DNA of 64,000 nucleotides from Plectrocnemia conspersa (GCA_009617715.1 VTFK01000206.1:389895-453894), one strand, 5' to 3'; counted from the stretch's first letter, positions 10,970 to 22,259 are shown. The notes: a model not told the origin generated them from the sequence alone. Made by a program: numbers and translations.

Positions 10970-11664
10970 TTATGTTTTAAAACATTCTAACTAGAAATGT
11001 TGACATATTTATATTGGCGTTTCAAACTTAAAATATAAAAAAATATATTATATATATAAAAGATGCCCTAGTATCGATAATATGATAATATCAATCGTTT
11101 TACGCTGTAATAAGTTACTGTTGTTAAATAATATATGTTACAGGCAAAGTGTGAATTTCGTTAATGCATACATTAACTAGGTAAAATAGTACAGAAAAAA
11201 TAATTATAAACAATACTATTTATTGTAGGCTATCACTGTTTGTTTTTATGTTAAAACCCATGTCAATTATTTATATATATTTAATTAAATGCTAAAAATA
11301 AATACCAATTAATTTAATTTCACTATATTATACTGTGTACTTAAAACACATCAATGAAAGCTTACTTTTAATCATATAATATTATTGATGCATAAAGAGA
11401 ATAAAATGGATCAAACTGTAAATTAATAATCTTACTTAATCTTTATTTATTATTTTTAAATGGTTTTTGGTATGTTATTTTAGGTAATAAATTAAAATAA
11501 AATATAGCTTACTATAATGCTTGAATATAGTTTTTAGACTAATGTACCTTTCTAGTAATTATGTATGTTAAATTAAAAGAATAGTCAGGTACTGTTATTA
11601 ACAAAGGCAACGTGATTTAAATAATATACAAGTTGAAATCATCGACATTATACTTTTAGAAGGT
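10970..11664. other. AT-rich stretch, nothing assignable
   Basis: A/T-rich. I found no coding or structural feature. Confidence 0.5.
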
Positions 11665-11683
11665 CAACAACAACAACAACAAC
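11665..11683 (+). repeat. (CAA)6 microsatellite
   Basis: Six CAA units followed by cgacagcaaaggcgacc. The frame would read Gln repeats but stops within about 20 codons and has no start, so it is treated as a simple repeat. Confidence 0.8.
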
Positions 11684-11837
11684 GACAGCAAAGGCGACCT
11701 TCGTGTCACTCTCGCATTAAAATAAATCAAATGAAAGATATATATTAAAAAAATAAACGATCAACTTGCATTAAAATAATTCGAATTAGAGATAAATATT
11801 TTTTATAACTAGACAAATTGTCAACCTTTGATAAAAT

Positions 11838-12581
11838 TTTTTTTTTGTAATCTGAGATGCACGACATTTGAATCCTTATGGTTTCCACAAAGCATAACCT
11901 TGAACTCGTTCGAACTTTTTATGCATCTCGAAATATTTAAAAAAAATTCAGTAGCGTGTTACATTTTTGTCGAATAAGTGTTTTTATAATAATATATCCC
12001 TATCGATGTTTTTAATTATAAAGTTATAGTGTAATTCAGTGTATGTGTTAGAATTAAGCAGTGTATAATTAAAATTAGTGTAGTGTTTAGTTGCACCGGC
12101 GGCGTGGCGCTGGCGCTGGCGTCCTTACCGACGCCGACACGACGCGGCCCCCGCTACCCGTCATTTCAAGGTTATGTCTTTTTATTCATTTTCTGTGTGT
12201 CTTTCGAATATATACTAGTTAACCCTTTGTGCTCGTAATGTGTATTCCAATTTACGTCGACAAAACTTGAAATGCATTTTTTGGCTTTGTGTTGGAGCTA
12301 ATTTTGTCAATTTCAATTTATTAATGGTAAAAAAAGTTGTGATAAACACATTTTAGTAATATTAAATTTTTAACTTATGCAAATAAGTCAATACGAGTGT
12401 AAGTTTATTGTAAAATTTTTCATCGGAACATGGTTATTCCGCCTGGTGCTAAGACCATTAATTGGTCTTAAACTCATTTTTTCCGTCAGAGGGTATCTAT
12501 ATTTTTTATCATATGGGACTATATGCTCTAATTGTGCATAATTCTTACTTAAGATTGTGTGTCTGCTATGAAATAAAAACG
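11838..12581 (+). repeat. Tandem promoter/exon module, copy 1
   Basis: The unit opens with TTTGTAATCTGAGATGCACG. It aligns throughout with the next unit (12582-13415): the GAGATGCAC...GCATCTCGAAATATTT blocks, the GTCGAATAAGTGTTTT leader, an AGTGT-rich stretch, a GC-rich exon-like block ending in a GT, an ATGCAAATAA octamer and a TGCTCTAATTGTGCATAATT end block. Substitutions and indels spread along the unit show the duplication is not recent. Copy 1 has a TCAGT initiator-like word near 12032 where copy 2 has TTAGT. Confidence 0.8.
12100..12170 (+). pseudogene. Copy-1 counterpart of the candidate first exon, without ATG
   Basis: This GC-rich block corresponds to the exon in copy 2. It ends TTTCAAG before GTTATG at 12171, so a weaker donor-like GT is kept. 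The position of the copy-2 ATG reads ACG here and the downstream codons differ. If it is transcribed it would be a noncoding alternative first exon. Otherwise it is a decayed duplicate. Confidence 0.35.
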
Positions 12582-12779
12582 ATTTTTTTTGTTATCTGAG
12601 ATGCACGACATTTTAATCCTTATGGCCTTTATGAACATAACATGAAGCATAACCTTGAACTCGTTTGCACTTGTTTGTGCATCTCGAAATATTTAAAAAA
12701 AAATCAGTAGCTATGTGACATCGGTCGCGTAAACTGTTTCGTTACATTTTTGTCGAATAAGTGTTTTCGTTTATAATAA

Positions 12780-12926
12780 TATCCCTTTCGATGTTTTTAA
12801 TTATAAAGTGATAGTGTAATTTAGTGTATGTGTTACAATTAAGCAGTGTATAATTGAAATTAGTGTAGTGTGTATAATAGTGCTTAGTGTCGCTGGCGTC
12901 CTTGCCGGCGACGCGACGCCACACCG
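12780..12926 (+). promoter_or_regulatory. AGTGT-rich 5' leader of candidate gene
   Basis: A run of AGTG and AGTGT words between a TTATAAAGTG block and the ATG. Such AGTG-rich leaders are common upstream of insect start codons. The copy in the first unit preserves the same pattern. The transcription start cannot be fixed from sequence alone. Confidence 0.35.
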
Positions 12927-12974
12927 ATGCGACCGCCCTCACAGCCCGCACAGCCCGCCACGTCCAAGGACAAG
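12927..12974 (+). CDS. Candidate first coding exon (16 codons, phase-0 donor)
   Basis: ATG at 12927 opens MRPPSQPAQPATSKDK. The exon then ends ACAAG immediately before GTGATG at 12975, a plausible splice donor. Sixteen codons give a phase-0 junction. If unspliced, the frame ends four codons later. GC content jumps here from about 25% to over 60%, and the block follows an AGTGT-rich leader. The peptide is a Pro/Ala/Ser-rich, probably disordered N-terminus. I do not recognise the gene. The start context (CACCG before ATG) is not an ideal one for insects. An antisense frame of 111 codons on the minus strand overlaps it and is taken as a shadow. No matching acceptor exon is identified in the window, so the rest of the gene would lie further right, possibly outside. 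Confidence 0.4.
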
Positions 12975-13424
12975 GTGATGACTTTGTAATTTTCTGTGTC
13001 TTTCCAATATAGTTAACCCTTTGTGCTCGTAACTCGACAATGTGTCGACACATCCGAGTGTATTCCAAGCGTTGCACTCTTAAAACTTGAAATGCATTTA
13101 TTGGCTATGTGTTGCAGCTAATTTTGCCAATTTTAATTTATTAATGGTAAAAAAAAGTTGTGGTAAACACATTTTAGTAATATTCAATTCTTAACTTATG
13201 CAAATAACTCAATGAGAGTGTAAGTTTATTGTAAAATTTTTCATGGGAACATGCCCGGACTGAGCGGTCTTAAGACCGCATAACGCTTACTTGACAGTTT
13301 TACGTTGGCAATTATTCCTTCAATGGGTATCTACAATATATTTTTATGATATGGGATTATATGCTCTAATTGTGCATAATTCTTACTTAATGTTGTGTGT
13401 CTGTTATCAAATAAAAAGAATATA

Positions 13425-13540
13425 AAATTTAGTAAGACGGAAAAGAAGAGCGAGATGCAAGCAGAGCTCGCTATCTCGCTCGCACTATTCAAATCGGCGC
13501 GGCGATGGACAACTATCGACATTTTTCATTTAGCGGCAAC
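13425..13540. promoter_or_regulatory. GC-richer patch with GAGCGAGAT and CTCGCT words
   Basis: The sequences agagcgagatgcaag, gagctcgctatctcgctcgc and ggcgcggcgatgg sit just downstream of the duplicated module. They are GAGA/CpG-rich and could be an additional promoter-proximal element. Confidence 0.3.
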
Positions 13541-14510
13541 TTAAATAATATTATTAGTCTTTTCGAGCTAGTAAATTACTAACAATTAGTAATCTGTGTT
13601 TTAATTATTTATAAATACATATATTGATTTATTTTTATAAATTATCCATATAATAATGGATGTTTAAGGAAGTGACGATGAATTTGATATAAACCGTGTT
13701 ATTATTACTGTGACAGTAATAGTAGTAGGAATGATATCTAACCACTTTAAATAAGATGGATTATGCCAATATATGATGCAAATAATTAATAAGTATGAAT
13801 CTTATTATAACCTTAAATATTATGACAATAAATTAGTATGGTGCGCCAAGTAAATATTGTTAACCTAATATAATACTTCTGCACCAAGAGATTCATTTAC
13901 TGTCCATATACCCAGAGACCCGAATCGAGTTATAATAACACTAATCAATTTACTAAGAGAGGTTAGCATAATAGTTTATTATTATTATTTGTTAGCTAAT
14001 AAAAATATTGTTTCTAAAACAAGTTTATATATGGTCCACTTTTAAAATTGTAAATTCTACAATATTTTTTATATAATTTTCATTTTAATTTTAAATTTCA
14101 TTTATTTTATACACTTTCTGGAAATCAAATTTGTCATATGTATTTAATGCGATTCAACGACTAAGACTATTTCTACCAATTTTAAATCTTGTACAAGTTT
14201 CAAGTTTTAGAATAATCTTTTAATGTAATCATTTTTTATGATCAATTTAATTATTTTTTAAAAAGTGTTTTAATGAATTCCTAAATATTTTGTTATGTCC
14301 AAATATGGTTTTAATTTCAAATATCATTAGGGAATAACAGTATTTTCATATTTCCAAGGTATTGGCTTTTGTAATAAGTGCTTGATCAGCTGTTACGTAA
14401 GTCTAATTATTTGATTGCAAAACATTTTATTATTCGATTTCAGTGATTATTTTTAATACTTTTCCTAAAAACCACAAGATACATATTTTTAATATTTATT
14501 CATTTTTTTA
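13540..14510. other. AT-rich stretch, nothing assignable
   Basis: No coding frames, repeats or islands recognised. Confidence 0.5.
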
Positions 14511-14512
14511 AT

Positions 14513-14730
14513 TTGCGTAATTATGAAACGCAAACGTTCAGAAAATCTGCTACACAACCACCTCAAGAGAACGGCGTACGCCGACTGAGCGCGTGCGGCG
14601 TAGTCGATACGCGTGCGCCATACTCGTCGCGAGTGAAATTTGTCACGCATGCGCACTTAAACTTAAGCCGTTACACGTCATCGTATTTACGATCGCTCGC
14701 CATCGACCGTCGATGTTAACATTTTCAATC
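14513..14730. promoter_or_regulatory. CpG-dense block with NRF1-type motif
   Basis: CpG is very frequent here compared with the flanks. The block contains CGCATGCGCA (14646-14655), the core of the NRF1/Ewg site found at many metazoan promoters, a related GCGTGCGCC at 14611, and the perfect palindrome GGCGTACGCC (14573-14582). Two overlapping plus frames of 68 codons are open but share no known domain. A TTTTCAG acceptor-like sequence at about 14786 follows. It is most likely a promoter or first noncoding exon. Confidence 0.4.
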
Positions 14731-14799
14731 TCTATTTCTTCAGCAATTTTTTTAATCTTTTTTAATTATTTATTATTTATTTTCAGTGTACCCAAATGA

Positions 14800-16785
14800 A
14801 ATATTTGTTTCATTATTTACGACATAAAAATATTAGTTATTTGTCATAACCCTTAATATGGACAAAGGCATTGAATGTGGTCTCAACCGCGATTCTAATC
14901 TGGAAAATAATTGCAATTGCCTAATTGAATGTTTACTGAAAAGAAGTTTTAGTGGTCTTTAGTTTAATGAAAAGGTAATTATTATTAATAGTCCAAAACC
15001 CACGTCCCATTTGAACATCCAATCTTAAACTAAAACATTCAAGAGACATATCAATAGTGAAGTATATGAAAAAATTAAGCTCATTTGACGCTCGCTCTTT
15101 TGACCGGCCGCCATTCAAAAATATTCATACATTTTATTTTATCACATTAAACTAATATTTATGTATGTATATAAATTTTAAAATGTAATCAATTGCTAAA
15201 ACAAATTTTTAAATATTCGATTGTATATATGTATCTCTATGTAGTATTTCAATCTTATTAATAGCTATAGTAATGGTATTTCAAAGAAATCCTTTTTCCT
15301 CTTTGCCGAACAAATACGAAAGAAAAAAAAGTAATTTCTCATTTGCTCAAGTAAATATATCCATTTTTGTATTAAAACGTTTTTGTTTCCTTCAGCAAAA
15401 ATCCATGCTCGTCGAAATAAAAATATGAATAATGTATAGTAAGTAAGAATATACACCACCACCAGTATTAGTGGTAGAAATGCTTAACATTTCTCTCGCG
15501 AATAATCTGTGACCATGTAATTTGCATGTCATTTCCTAAGTCGGCTATATAAATTGGTAGACTTACGCTCGTAGATTTATATCAAAGTAAATAAAGCAAA
15601 GGCGTAAATTCTTATTGCTTTCACACTTTTTTTACACATATATTTTGCCAACGTGAGTGCAGCTTTACCCTATAAATCTACATATATATATAATATATAG
15701 TACATTTTCTATAATATGTTTAATTCAATAAACGAATTTTATGCAAAAAATATAATTATTATATAATATTTATATAGCAAAGTTATACTTGACTAGAGTA
15801 CCGACAAATCCATACTTAATTCTTCACATAAGGATTATGTAGTGAACCGTTTCAAGATGATTTTTTTTAAGCAAGTCTAAAATATTTTTAAACTTTAACG
15901 TAAGCATTAACATCCATTTTATGTAATGTGATGTGAACCTAAATGTAATAATTCACGGATGAAAAAACATAAAGTAAGAATGATTTAAGACTGTGTTGAA
16001 CAATTTAAGGCAATATAAAATCACCTCGATAAATTGCACGCGTTTTGTGGATTTTTTCCTGACACGCTCACACACAAATTCATAATAATATATGATTTTA
16101 TAGGATGGGCAAAAAAAAACCTTTGGTATATATTTTTATTGCACAATTAATATATAGTGCTAGTATTAGACATTCGAGTCAAATAAAACAGATTAATTTA
16201 CAGTTCATCAAGTAGTTGTAAAAAGTCATTAAAGAACTAATATTGCTTAAAAGTATTGCGTTTTTAAATTAGTTAAAAAATAAAACGTGTAATATTTTTA
16301 CATACGTATATTTGTATCGAAAAATATTGTAAACATCATTTTTTTTAATCTGATTTGAAAAATATTGTTATTTTGGAAGCAATAATTTTTTTTGTCGTTT
16401 TTAATTTTTGTTTTTGTAAAATATAATTTTTCACCTAAAAAACTGTTGCAGGGATTTAAAAATATGATGTCTGAAATGGGTGAGAATGGAATCAAAAATA
16501 TCTATTGATTTTTTCTATCATCTTTCACTTACTTAATTTATAAGTAAAGGGCAATTTTTATGGTCTGCCTTAAATTCAATAACTCATAATGAATTATGCC
16601 CTTCATATCCCACCAAATGTCTAACAATATCATATTGGGTGTAATCCTGTTTTCGGGGTTGAAATTGGAGGTTAATTGGCATCCAACCACTGTCTTTTAA
16701 GTCGCGTGTTAAAATAAAGCTTAGTAACAATTCGACTCAAAAATAAATCTTTCTTATCTAAAATCATTAATTATTAAATGCATAT
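14800..16785. other. AT-rich stretch, nothing assignable
   Basis: Three short minus-strand frames (14933-15118, 15265-15462 and 16298-16495) have no recognisable content. A slightly GC-richer patch lies at about 16600-16700. Confidence 0.45.
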
Positions 16786-16789
16786 TGAG

Positions 16790-16950
16790 ATTCGCTGCTC
16801 AAGGTTTTCCTTAGACAATTTATGAGATACCCAAATTCTGCAAATAACACCTTTGACACGTTGAATTTTTGTGCTAAATTCTGTATTGTTATTCTCGGAT
16901 CTGCTATGATGGAAGCCCTAATATTCTCAATAATAACCACTAAGAATACC
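16790..16950 (-). pseudogene. mariner-like transposase fragment (DNA-binding helix-turn-helix)
   Basis: The minus strand reads VVIIENIRASIIADPRITIQ and then NLAQKFNVSKVLFAEFGYLI. This follows the pattern of the second helix-turn-helix of mariner/IS630-type transposases (acidic-DPRIT-hydrophobic, then a recognition helix after NVSK). No catalytic DDE part is visible on either side and the surrounding sequence is A/T-rich decay. It is a short, dead relic. Confidence 0.5.
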
Positions 16951-17279
16951 TGCCCTTACATAGATATTTAATATCAAAAAACCCGAAACGAATATTTTAG
17001 GACCACGTTTACCACTCTTTATTTATTGGCATCAATACAGATGTTTTTAACTGCTATTGTCGCATTATTACTAAGTTGTAACTCATAAAACATAATATAG
17101 ATTAATTAAGATTATTTTATTTTACTGCTTAATTTGTCAGGTTACAATCGAATATTAAAAAAATAAAAAAACGCCTAAAAGCACTTTTTTAATGTAACAG
17201 CAATTGACTTGAGAGAATAATATTGACAGACTAAAAACAAATTGCTAAGAATAAAATACAACAAGAAATAAAATATCTG

Positions 17280-17640
17280 CAAGTTTGTTTAAACTTAATG
17301 AGTTTAGGTTAGAGAGTTGAATTTCAAAGTAGATGTAAAGTATGAAGTGCCCGAGGAAGTAATCGTTGGTCGCACGTGTTCCTGTAATTATACCTATAGG
17401 TTTTTCCATTTTATATTTTATTTTCCGCCCCTTTCACTGGGTTGGCCGATGCGAAAAGGGCAAAGTTGCGTATTATTTTAAAAACAGATTAAAAACGGCC
17501 ATTTGGATGGTAATTCCGAATGCACGTGGTTATCTCTTTCACGGTTTTGTCCCATTTTAACAAACAAATCCCTTTTTAGACGTTTGCTACCCGTCAGTAC
17601 CCGTAAAACGTTGACTGGTTTATTATTTATTAGCATTATA
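17280..17640 (+). repeat. KREAAA repeat family, copy B (3' half)
   Basis: It contains gcccgaggaagtaatcgttgg, a ggccgatgcgaaaaggg block, aaacagattaaaaacggcc, a ttggatggtaattccgaatg block and gtcccattttaacaaac. These occur in the same order as in copies A and C. The 5' KREAAA block is missing. Confidence 0.55.
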
Positions 17641-18029
17641 GTACATAAAAAAGATTTGACTAAATATACATTTTATAGTTATTCTATGTTTCAACATTTA
17701 TAAACTTTCACAGCTTATTTAATCAAAATTGTTAAAGAGCAGTAGACAATAAATTTTACAAAAGAGCTTTATATAATCACATTAGAATTTTACTTAAAAC
17801 TGCTATGAACGTTGAGATTTTTTAAACCAAAAGATTTAAATGCATTGATAGCCAAAATTCAGAAATAGTTTTTTATAAAACTGAAAACATCGGACTTTGA
17901 AAATGTCTTGAATAAATTTAGACAACATTTGAATTTAGATGACAAAATAGATCTAAACACTCCTGACTTTAAGATCAGTGGTGTTTATATTTTTTTCAAG
18001 ACAAACTTTATTGTTTAAAGCGCATGAAA

Positions 18030-18630
18030 CTTTGGATTTTGAACCTCAAATTAGACCAGATGATGCGAAGAGAGAAGCGGCGGCTTCTGTGATTTTTTTC
18101 TATGGTGTAATGTTGTTTAAAGTTTATGCAAGCTTAGTGAATGCATGTTGAAAAACTCTTTAAGCTACGATTCTTTGAACTTTGTGTCTGAGGAAGTGAT
18201 CGTTGCTTCTATGCAATACTGCAATAATACGCATTGCCTCATCCATAGAAGATTTCTATTTCCATCCTTTTTGATTAAGTAATCAATAAAAAAAAGGGTG
18301 GAATGTTGCAATAGATTGCCTTTGGCCGCTTGAGTAGATTACAAACGGCCGTTCGTATGGAAATCCAAAATGCATATGGCTGATACTTTGCCATAATCTG
18401 CAAAAAAGTTTTCTAGCGAAGCTGTCGCATTTCAACAATTTTTTTTTTACTTAGAAATTTAAAACCCATCTTTGTATATCATATACAAAAACTTATGTTT
18501 TAATAGCATATTTTTTGTAGTCTCATGACTGAAAATTTAGCTATTAGCTTTCGGACCTTTCTTAGACCTGTAAATTTATCTTTCCATTGGATGATTTATT
18601 TATTAAATGCAAAAGTAGTTCAATGGCTTA
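18030..18630 (+). repeat. KREAAA repeat family, copy C
   Basis: It contains gatgcgaagagagaagcggc, gcatgttgaaaaactc, tgtctgaggaagtgatcgtt, ttgcctttggccgcttg, aaacggccgttcgtatgg and tagacctgtaaatttat in order. Part of one frame reads DDAKREAAAS, which gives the family its working name. Copies B and C lie only about 400 bp apart in the same orientation, so they may be two halves of one disrupted element. Confidence 0.6.
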
Positions 18631-18639
18631 ATAATTAAT

Positions 18640-19570
18640 TTTTAATTACTATTTATTTTATTCAGATATTTTTTCTTTTTCTTAAAATAGTATGCTTGTG
18701 TTGTAATGGCAATGTTGCTATGCAAATATTTAAAAATATTTTTAAAAACGCCAATCGTCAAAACATATTTTTGTGTAGTTGCAATATAAACGTATGAGAC
18801 TGTCACTTCGCTTCTTTGTTGCAAGCCATGGCTCCACGTTTGCCAACTGTGTTGAACTCACAATCCAACTTTAAATAAAAATACCTTTTACAATAAAAAA
18901 AATCAGACATATAAATATATTATACGCGACAAAAGCTTAAAAATAAAATTAATATAATATTTTAGTATTTTTTTTCTTATAAATTTCGAAAATAAGCAGG
19001 TGAGTTTCTACAATTTAGAATTTTTTGATATAAATTCTACATTTTCTCAAGAAATATTTTATCGCACTGTGATTTCATATTACAACCATTATTTTATTAT
19101 GCTTAAATATTGTATTTTGCAACAGAAACTCTAACATAATTGACGTCTCATTATAAATATTAAATTACAAATTCTCACATAATAATACACAAAGAACTTT
19201 TGTAAATTATCGACTTTATTCTAGACTTTTAATTAATAGAAATTCAATAGTTTTTTATTAAAATTATTATCAAACGCTCTTAATTTGTGACGGCAGAATC
19301 TAGATTTAAATTATTAATTGGTAGAAAATAAATAATTCATTATTATAAATATAATAATGTTGCTTTATTGCATTCTGAAAACATTTAAGCGATCATCACT
19401 CCAAATAATAATTACGTCTAAGAATTTTGATCAATAGATTAATCTTCCTTTAAAAAGGTATACTCTGGCAAATTTTAAATATTTATTTTTCGCTCATTCT
19501 GTAAAAATAATATCTGAGGTGATATATGACGCGAAATTTTCAAATGTATATATTTTAATAAATTTGCAGA
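18640..19570. other. AT-rich stretch, nothing assignable
   Basis: No supported feature. Confidence 0.5.
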
Positions 19571-19574
19571 ACAT

Positions 19575-19910
19575 TAAGCCCGATTAAGATTGATGCGAAA
19601 GCATTCGCGCGTATCTCGCCAAGTTCCTAGTTATATGGTAAACGCATATATCACATACATGGTATATAATACACATGAATTTAACCGTCGTCGGCGATTA
19701 GGGCACTAACGTAAGTTTAATGTCGCATTTTATAAGCTAAATCTGCGCTTATTGATCCCAATTGTACACTCGAACACCCCGTCAAGAGCCCATTACCGAC
19801 TCTTTGGAAGTCTCTGTGCACAGAGAGATTATTGCCAAGTGAGGGTGTAACGCATGTGGTGAAAGTGGGCGGCCAATTTTGGGGAAACAAATTTTGCACC
19901 ATTTGAATTA
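19575..19910. promoter_or_regulatory. GC-richer island with 16-bp palindrome
   Basis: The block has GC-richer sequence with a perfect palindrome TCTCTGTGCACAGAGA (19811-19826) and a strong donor-like GTAAGT at 19711. The preceding plus frames contain stops. A 61-codon minus frame (MVQNLFPQNWPPTF...) covers the right half without a recognisable domain. I favour a conserved noncoding element. Confidence 0.35.
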
Positions 19911-19914
19911 AACT

Positions 19915-21040
19915 GTACAGAAATTTTTCAATATTTTTTTATAGGTAATCGTCAAAATGTTTCGCAAAGATTTTACGCGTGAGGCTAAAGATATTTTAAG
20001 CGATTCGAATTTTAGTTGTTTAAAGAAAGTTGTTACAATGTAAAAAAGTGAATGAATGAATATTTGATATGGTAAATTTATAATATACCATAAACTTAAT
20101 CAAACGATTACGGAAACATATTTCTGAAAAGTATAAAATAGAGGAGAAGTCTTTTTTTGACTAGCTGTAGCTTAGAAAGAAATCAGATTCATTCGGTGTT
20201 TATGGCACTATTTTGTACCTCATTTTTTGTATTTTCTTGCTATATTTTTTATAGTTGTTTTAAACAACTTAACTAAAGTTCAATAGTTCATAATATAGTA
20301 ATCCGGAAGCTTTAAATTCAGATAATTTATTTATTTATTAGTCGAGCTACACCATATCGAAAGATTTATCTATTTCGAGTGTATATATTTTCATGCTTTT
20401 TTATTAAAATTGTCAGAAATCGGTTGCCAAAAAAAAAAAGCGACGGCAATATGCTAATGGCATAATAACTTTTTAGAATTATAACTTATAGATATTTTTT
20501 CCAGATTTTGAATATTGGATTGTAATTAATTTATCAAGCTCAAGGGATATTTTCACATAACTAAAAATTACCAGCAGGTTTACGATTGATTATGTATCAG
20601 TGATTAATTCTAAGAATCTCACGTTTATATTTTGATTACATCTCAGCTTATTCTTGATTAGTATTGGATGAATTATTCCTAGTTTTTATTTAACGTAAGA
20701 AAAAATCTAATCGAATTGAGCTTTTGAGTTTATGCGATCATGTGTCGTCTTTTTTATTTTTATAAATATACTATAAATTTTTAATAAAATTCTATCTTTA
20801 TGTATTGATTTTAAAAAAAATTAATATTGAATAATATAGTTATTAGTATTTAATTAAAAGTATTTATATGTGTCAGAATTAATATATTATGCTTATTTAA
20901 TTACGAATATAAATTAATTACTATTATTGTTTTTTTGCAGTGTATATTTGCTGTAAATTTATTTTCTTAATAATTTTCACTTTTAAGCTAAAAAACGATT
21001 TCAAACCTTTACCTACTATTTAATTAATAGATTAGAATAA
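19915..21040. other. AT-rich stretch, nothing assignable
   Basis: No coding signal. The TTTTTTTGCAG at about 20940 looks like a splice acceptor, but no open frame follows it. Confidence 0.5.
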
Positions 21041-21047
21041 TAGACGA

Positions 21048-21350
21048 ATGGTATTTATTATTATAAATAATAGAAAAGGTAATGGAAGAAATAGTGCGCA
21101 AACAAGTAAATTCTCAAAATATTCTATGCAAACAACAATCGAGATTCAGAAAAAAATAATGTTACCAGAGTATTTTATTATGTTTTTAATAATAAATGAA
21201 CATGTACATAGATTTAAATCTAAAAATAGAGACAATTTAAGAATAGTAAGGTATAAGAAAACGAGTAGGCCCATAGGTGTGAATTTGTATAATAATATTC
21301 TTAGGACAATTCACTAAAATAAAAATATAGCGAGTTTTTTTAAATGGAAT
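21048..21350 (+). pseudogene. Non-LTR retrotransposon ORF2, C-terminal tail (copy 1)
   Basis: A frame of 89 codons (21048-21317) contains LPEYFIMFLIINEHVHRF, then NRDNLRIVRYKKTSRPIGVN and LYNNILRTIH. The order LP.y...l....n.h.f, then N.LR..R..., then LYN.lP..I is characteristic of the C-terminal end of Jockey/CR1-type ORF2 proteins, beyond the reverse transcriptase. The frame reads through to KNKNIASFFKWNK after one stop. A related copy is at 41000-41190. The catalytic domain is absent. Confidence 0.6.
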
Positions 21351-21951
21351 AAAGAAAGACTTTTGTGCATAAAGAAATAAATTATAATCTTAAAGTAAGC
21401 AAACAACAAACAGTAAGCTCAATGTATGCTGTAATCAATTTTTGAAAGCTGTTGATAGCGACGATCAATACATAGTTACCTAATATTTTGAAAAACAATG
21501 AAATAAACAAAATAGGTTGTTATGATATTTATTTTAATGCGCATTGTTTAATTCGTTTCGTGTCTATCAAACTTTGAATCGTAACAGCAAAATTACATTC
21601 AAAGATTTTCTTTTGAGTGAGGCTACAGAGTTCAGTAAAATCTATCGATTTTGAAGACATGTCGCCAGTTTCTACATATATTGCCGTGCTGTCGTTTCAC
21701 CAGAATGGCTTTCGGGTAAGCCGAAAAATCATCAGTCAATAAAAATATAAAGTGGGGAAAAAGATGTGAGAAGAAAAGTCGCGTTTGTTCTGCACGTGGA
21801 ATAAGGAGCATGCAGTATACATGTGCAAAAGTGAAATTACTCTTCATATTGCCGAATGTTTTTATACGGATCAAAATATATTAAAATAGATAAAAAAAGT
21901 GTAAATAAAAAAATAAATATAAATAGTGATATAGTGTGGTTGATAAGTGTA

Positions 21952-22011
21952 ATGATGAAAACAAATGTGTCCGTGACAGTTGTAATCAGAAAAAGGACGC
22001 CGAAAAATTTT
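21952..22011 (+). CDS. Candidate first coding exon (20 codons, phase-0 donor)
   Basis: An AGTG-rich leader (aaatagtgatatagtgtgg, then gataagtgt) precedes ATGATG at 21952. The frame reads MMKTNVSVTVVIRKRTPKNF and is followed at 22012 by GTGAGT, a near-consensus splice donor. The junction is phase 0, the same as the candidate exon at 12927. I do not recognise the peptide. A 60-codon frame in the same phase that begins upstream at 21856 overlaps it. The case rests on the leader-start-donor combination only. The 21632-21874 stretch just upstream is moderately GC-richer and could hold its promoter. An 80-codon minus frame there has no domain. Confidence 0.3.
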
Positions 22012-22202
22012 GTGAGTGCAAATTATATTATATTATAAACGGATATTTTTTTTATAAATCGTTAAGCATTTAAACATACATATTATTAAATTAAAAATAA
22101 CTGGTTTGTAATCATTGAAACCATTTTGAATTTACATAAAATATTAGGGATGAAAATAACATATTTATTCGTTCAAGATTATAGTATCTATAATATCTAT
22201 AA

Positions 22203-22250
22203 TAAAAGAATCTCCGAGGAATATCAAGATATTCCTCGGAGATTCTTTTA
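22203..22250. repeat. Perfect 48-bp palindrome (23-bp arms, 2-nt loop)
   Basis: The left arm 22203-22225 (TAAAAGAATCTCCGAGGAAT followed by ATC) and right arm 22228-22250 are exact reverse complements around AA. Such length and perfection in otherwise drifting A/T-rich DNA implies a recent origin or maintenance. The loop is too short for a canonical pre-microRNA. Confidence 0.95.
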
Positions 22251-22259
22251 AGCGCAATA

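Larger units (their letters stand above)
12582..13415 (+). repeat. Tandem promoter/exon module, copy 2
   Basis: Second unit of the duplication. It is longer than copy 1 because of insertions around 12640-12740 and 13250-13310, including a GGTCTTAAGACCGC palindrome-like patch. The octamer ATGCAAAT (about 13199-13206) and the inverted pair GAGATGCAC / GTGCATCTC are kept in both copies. Confidence 0.8.

Noticed and set aside
12742..13077. 111-codon minus-strand open frame over the duplicated exon
   Set aside because: It is the antisense of the GC-rich exon and leader, with Val-Arg-Ala repeats generated by the CAGCCCGC repeats, and has no start or splice context.
19700..19720. Strong donor-like GTAAGT in a GC island
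   Set aside because: All plus frames upstream contain stops and no leader-like sequence precedes it.
20930..21000. Acceptor-like TTTTTTTGCAG
   Set aside because: No open frame or donor follows within a plausible exon length.
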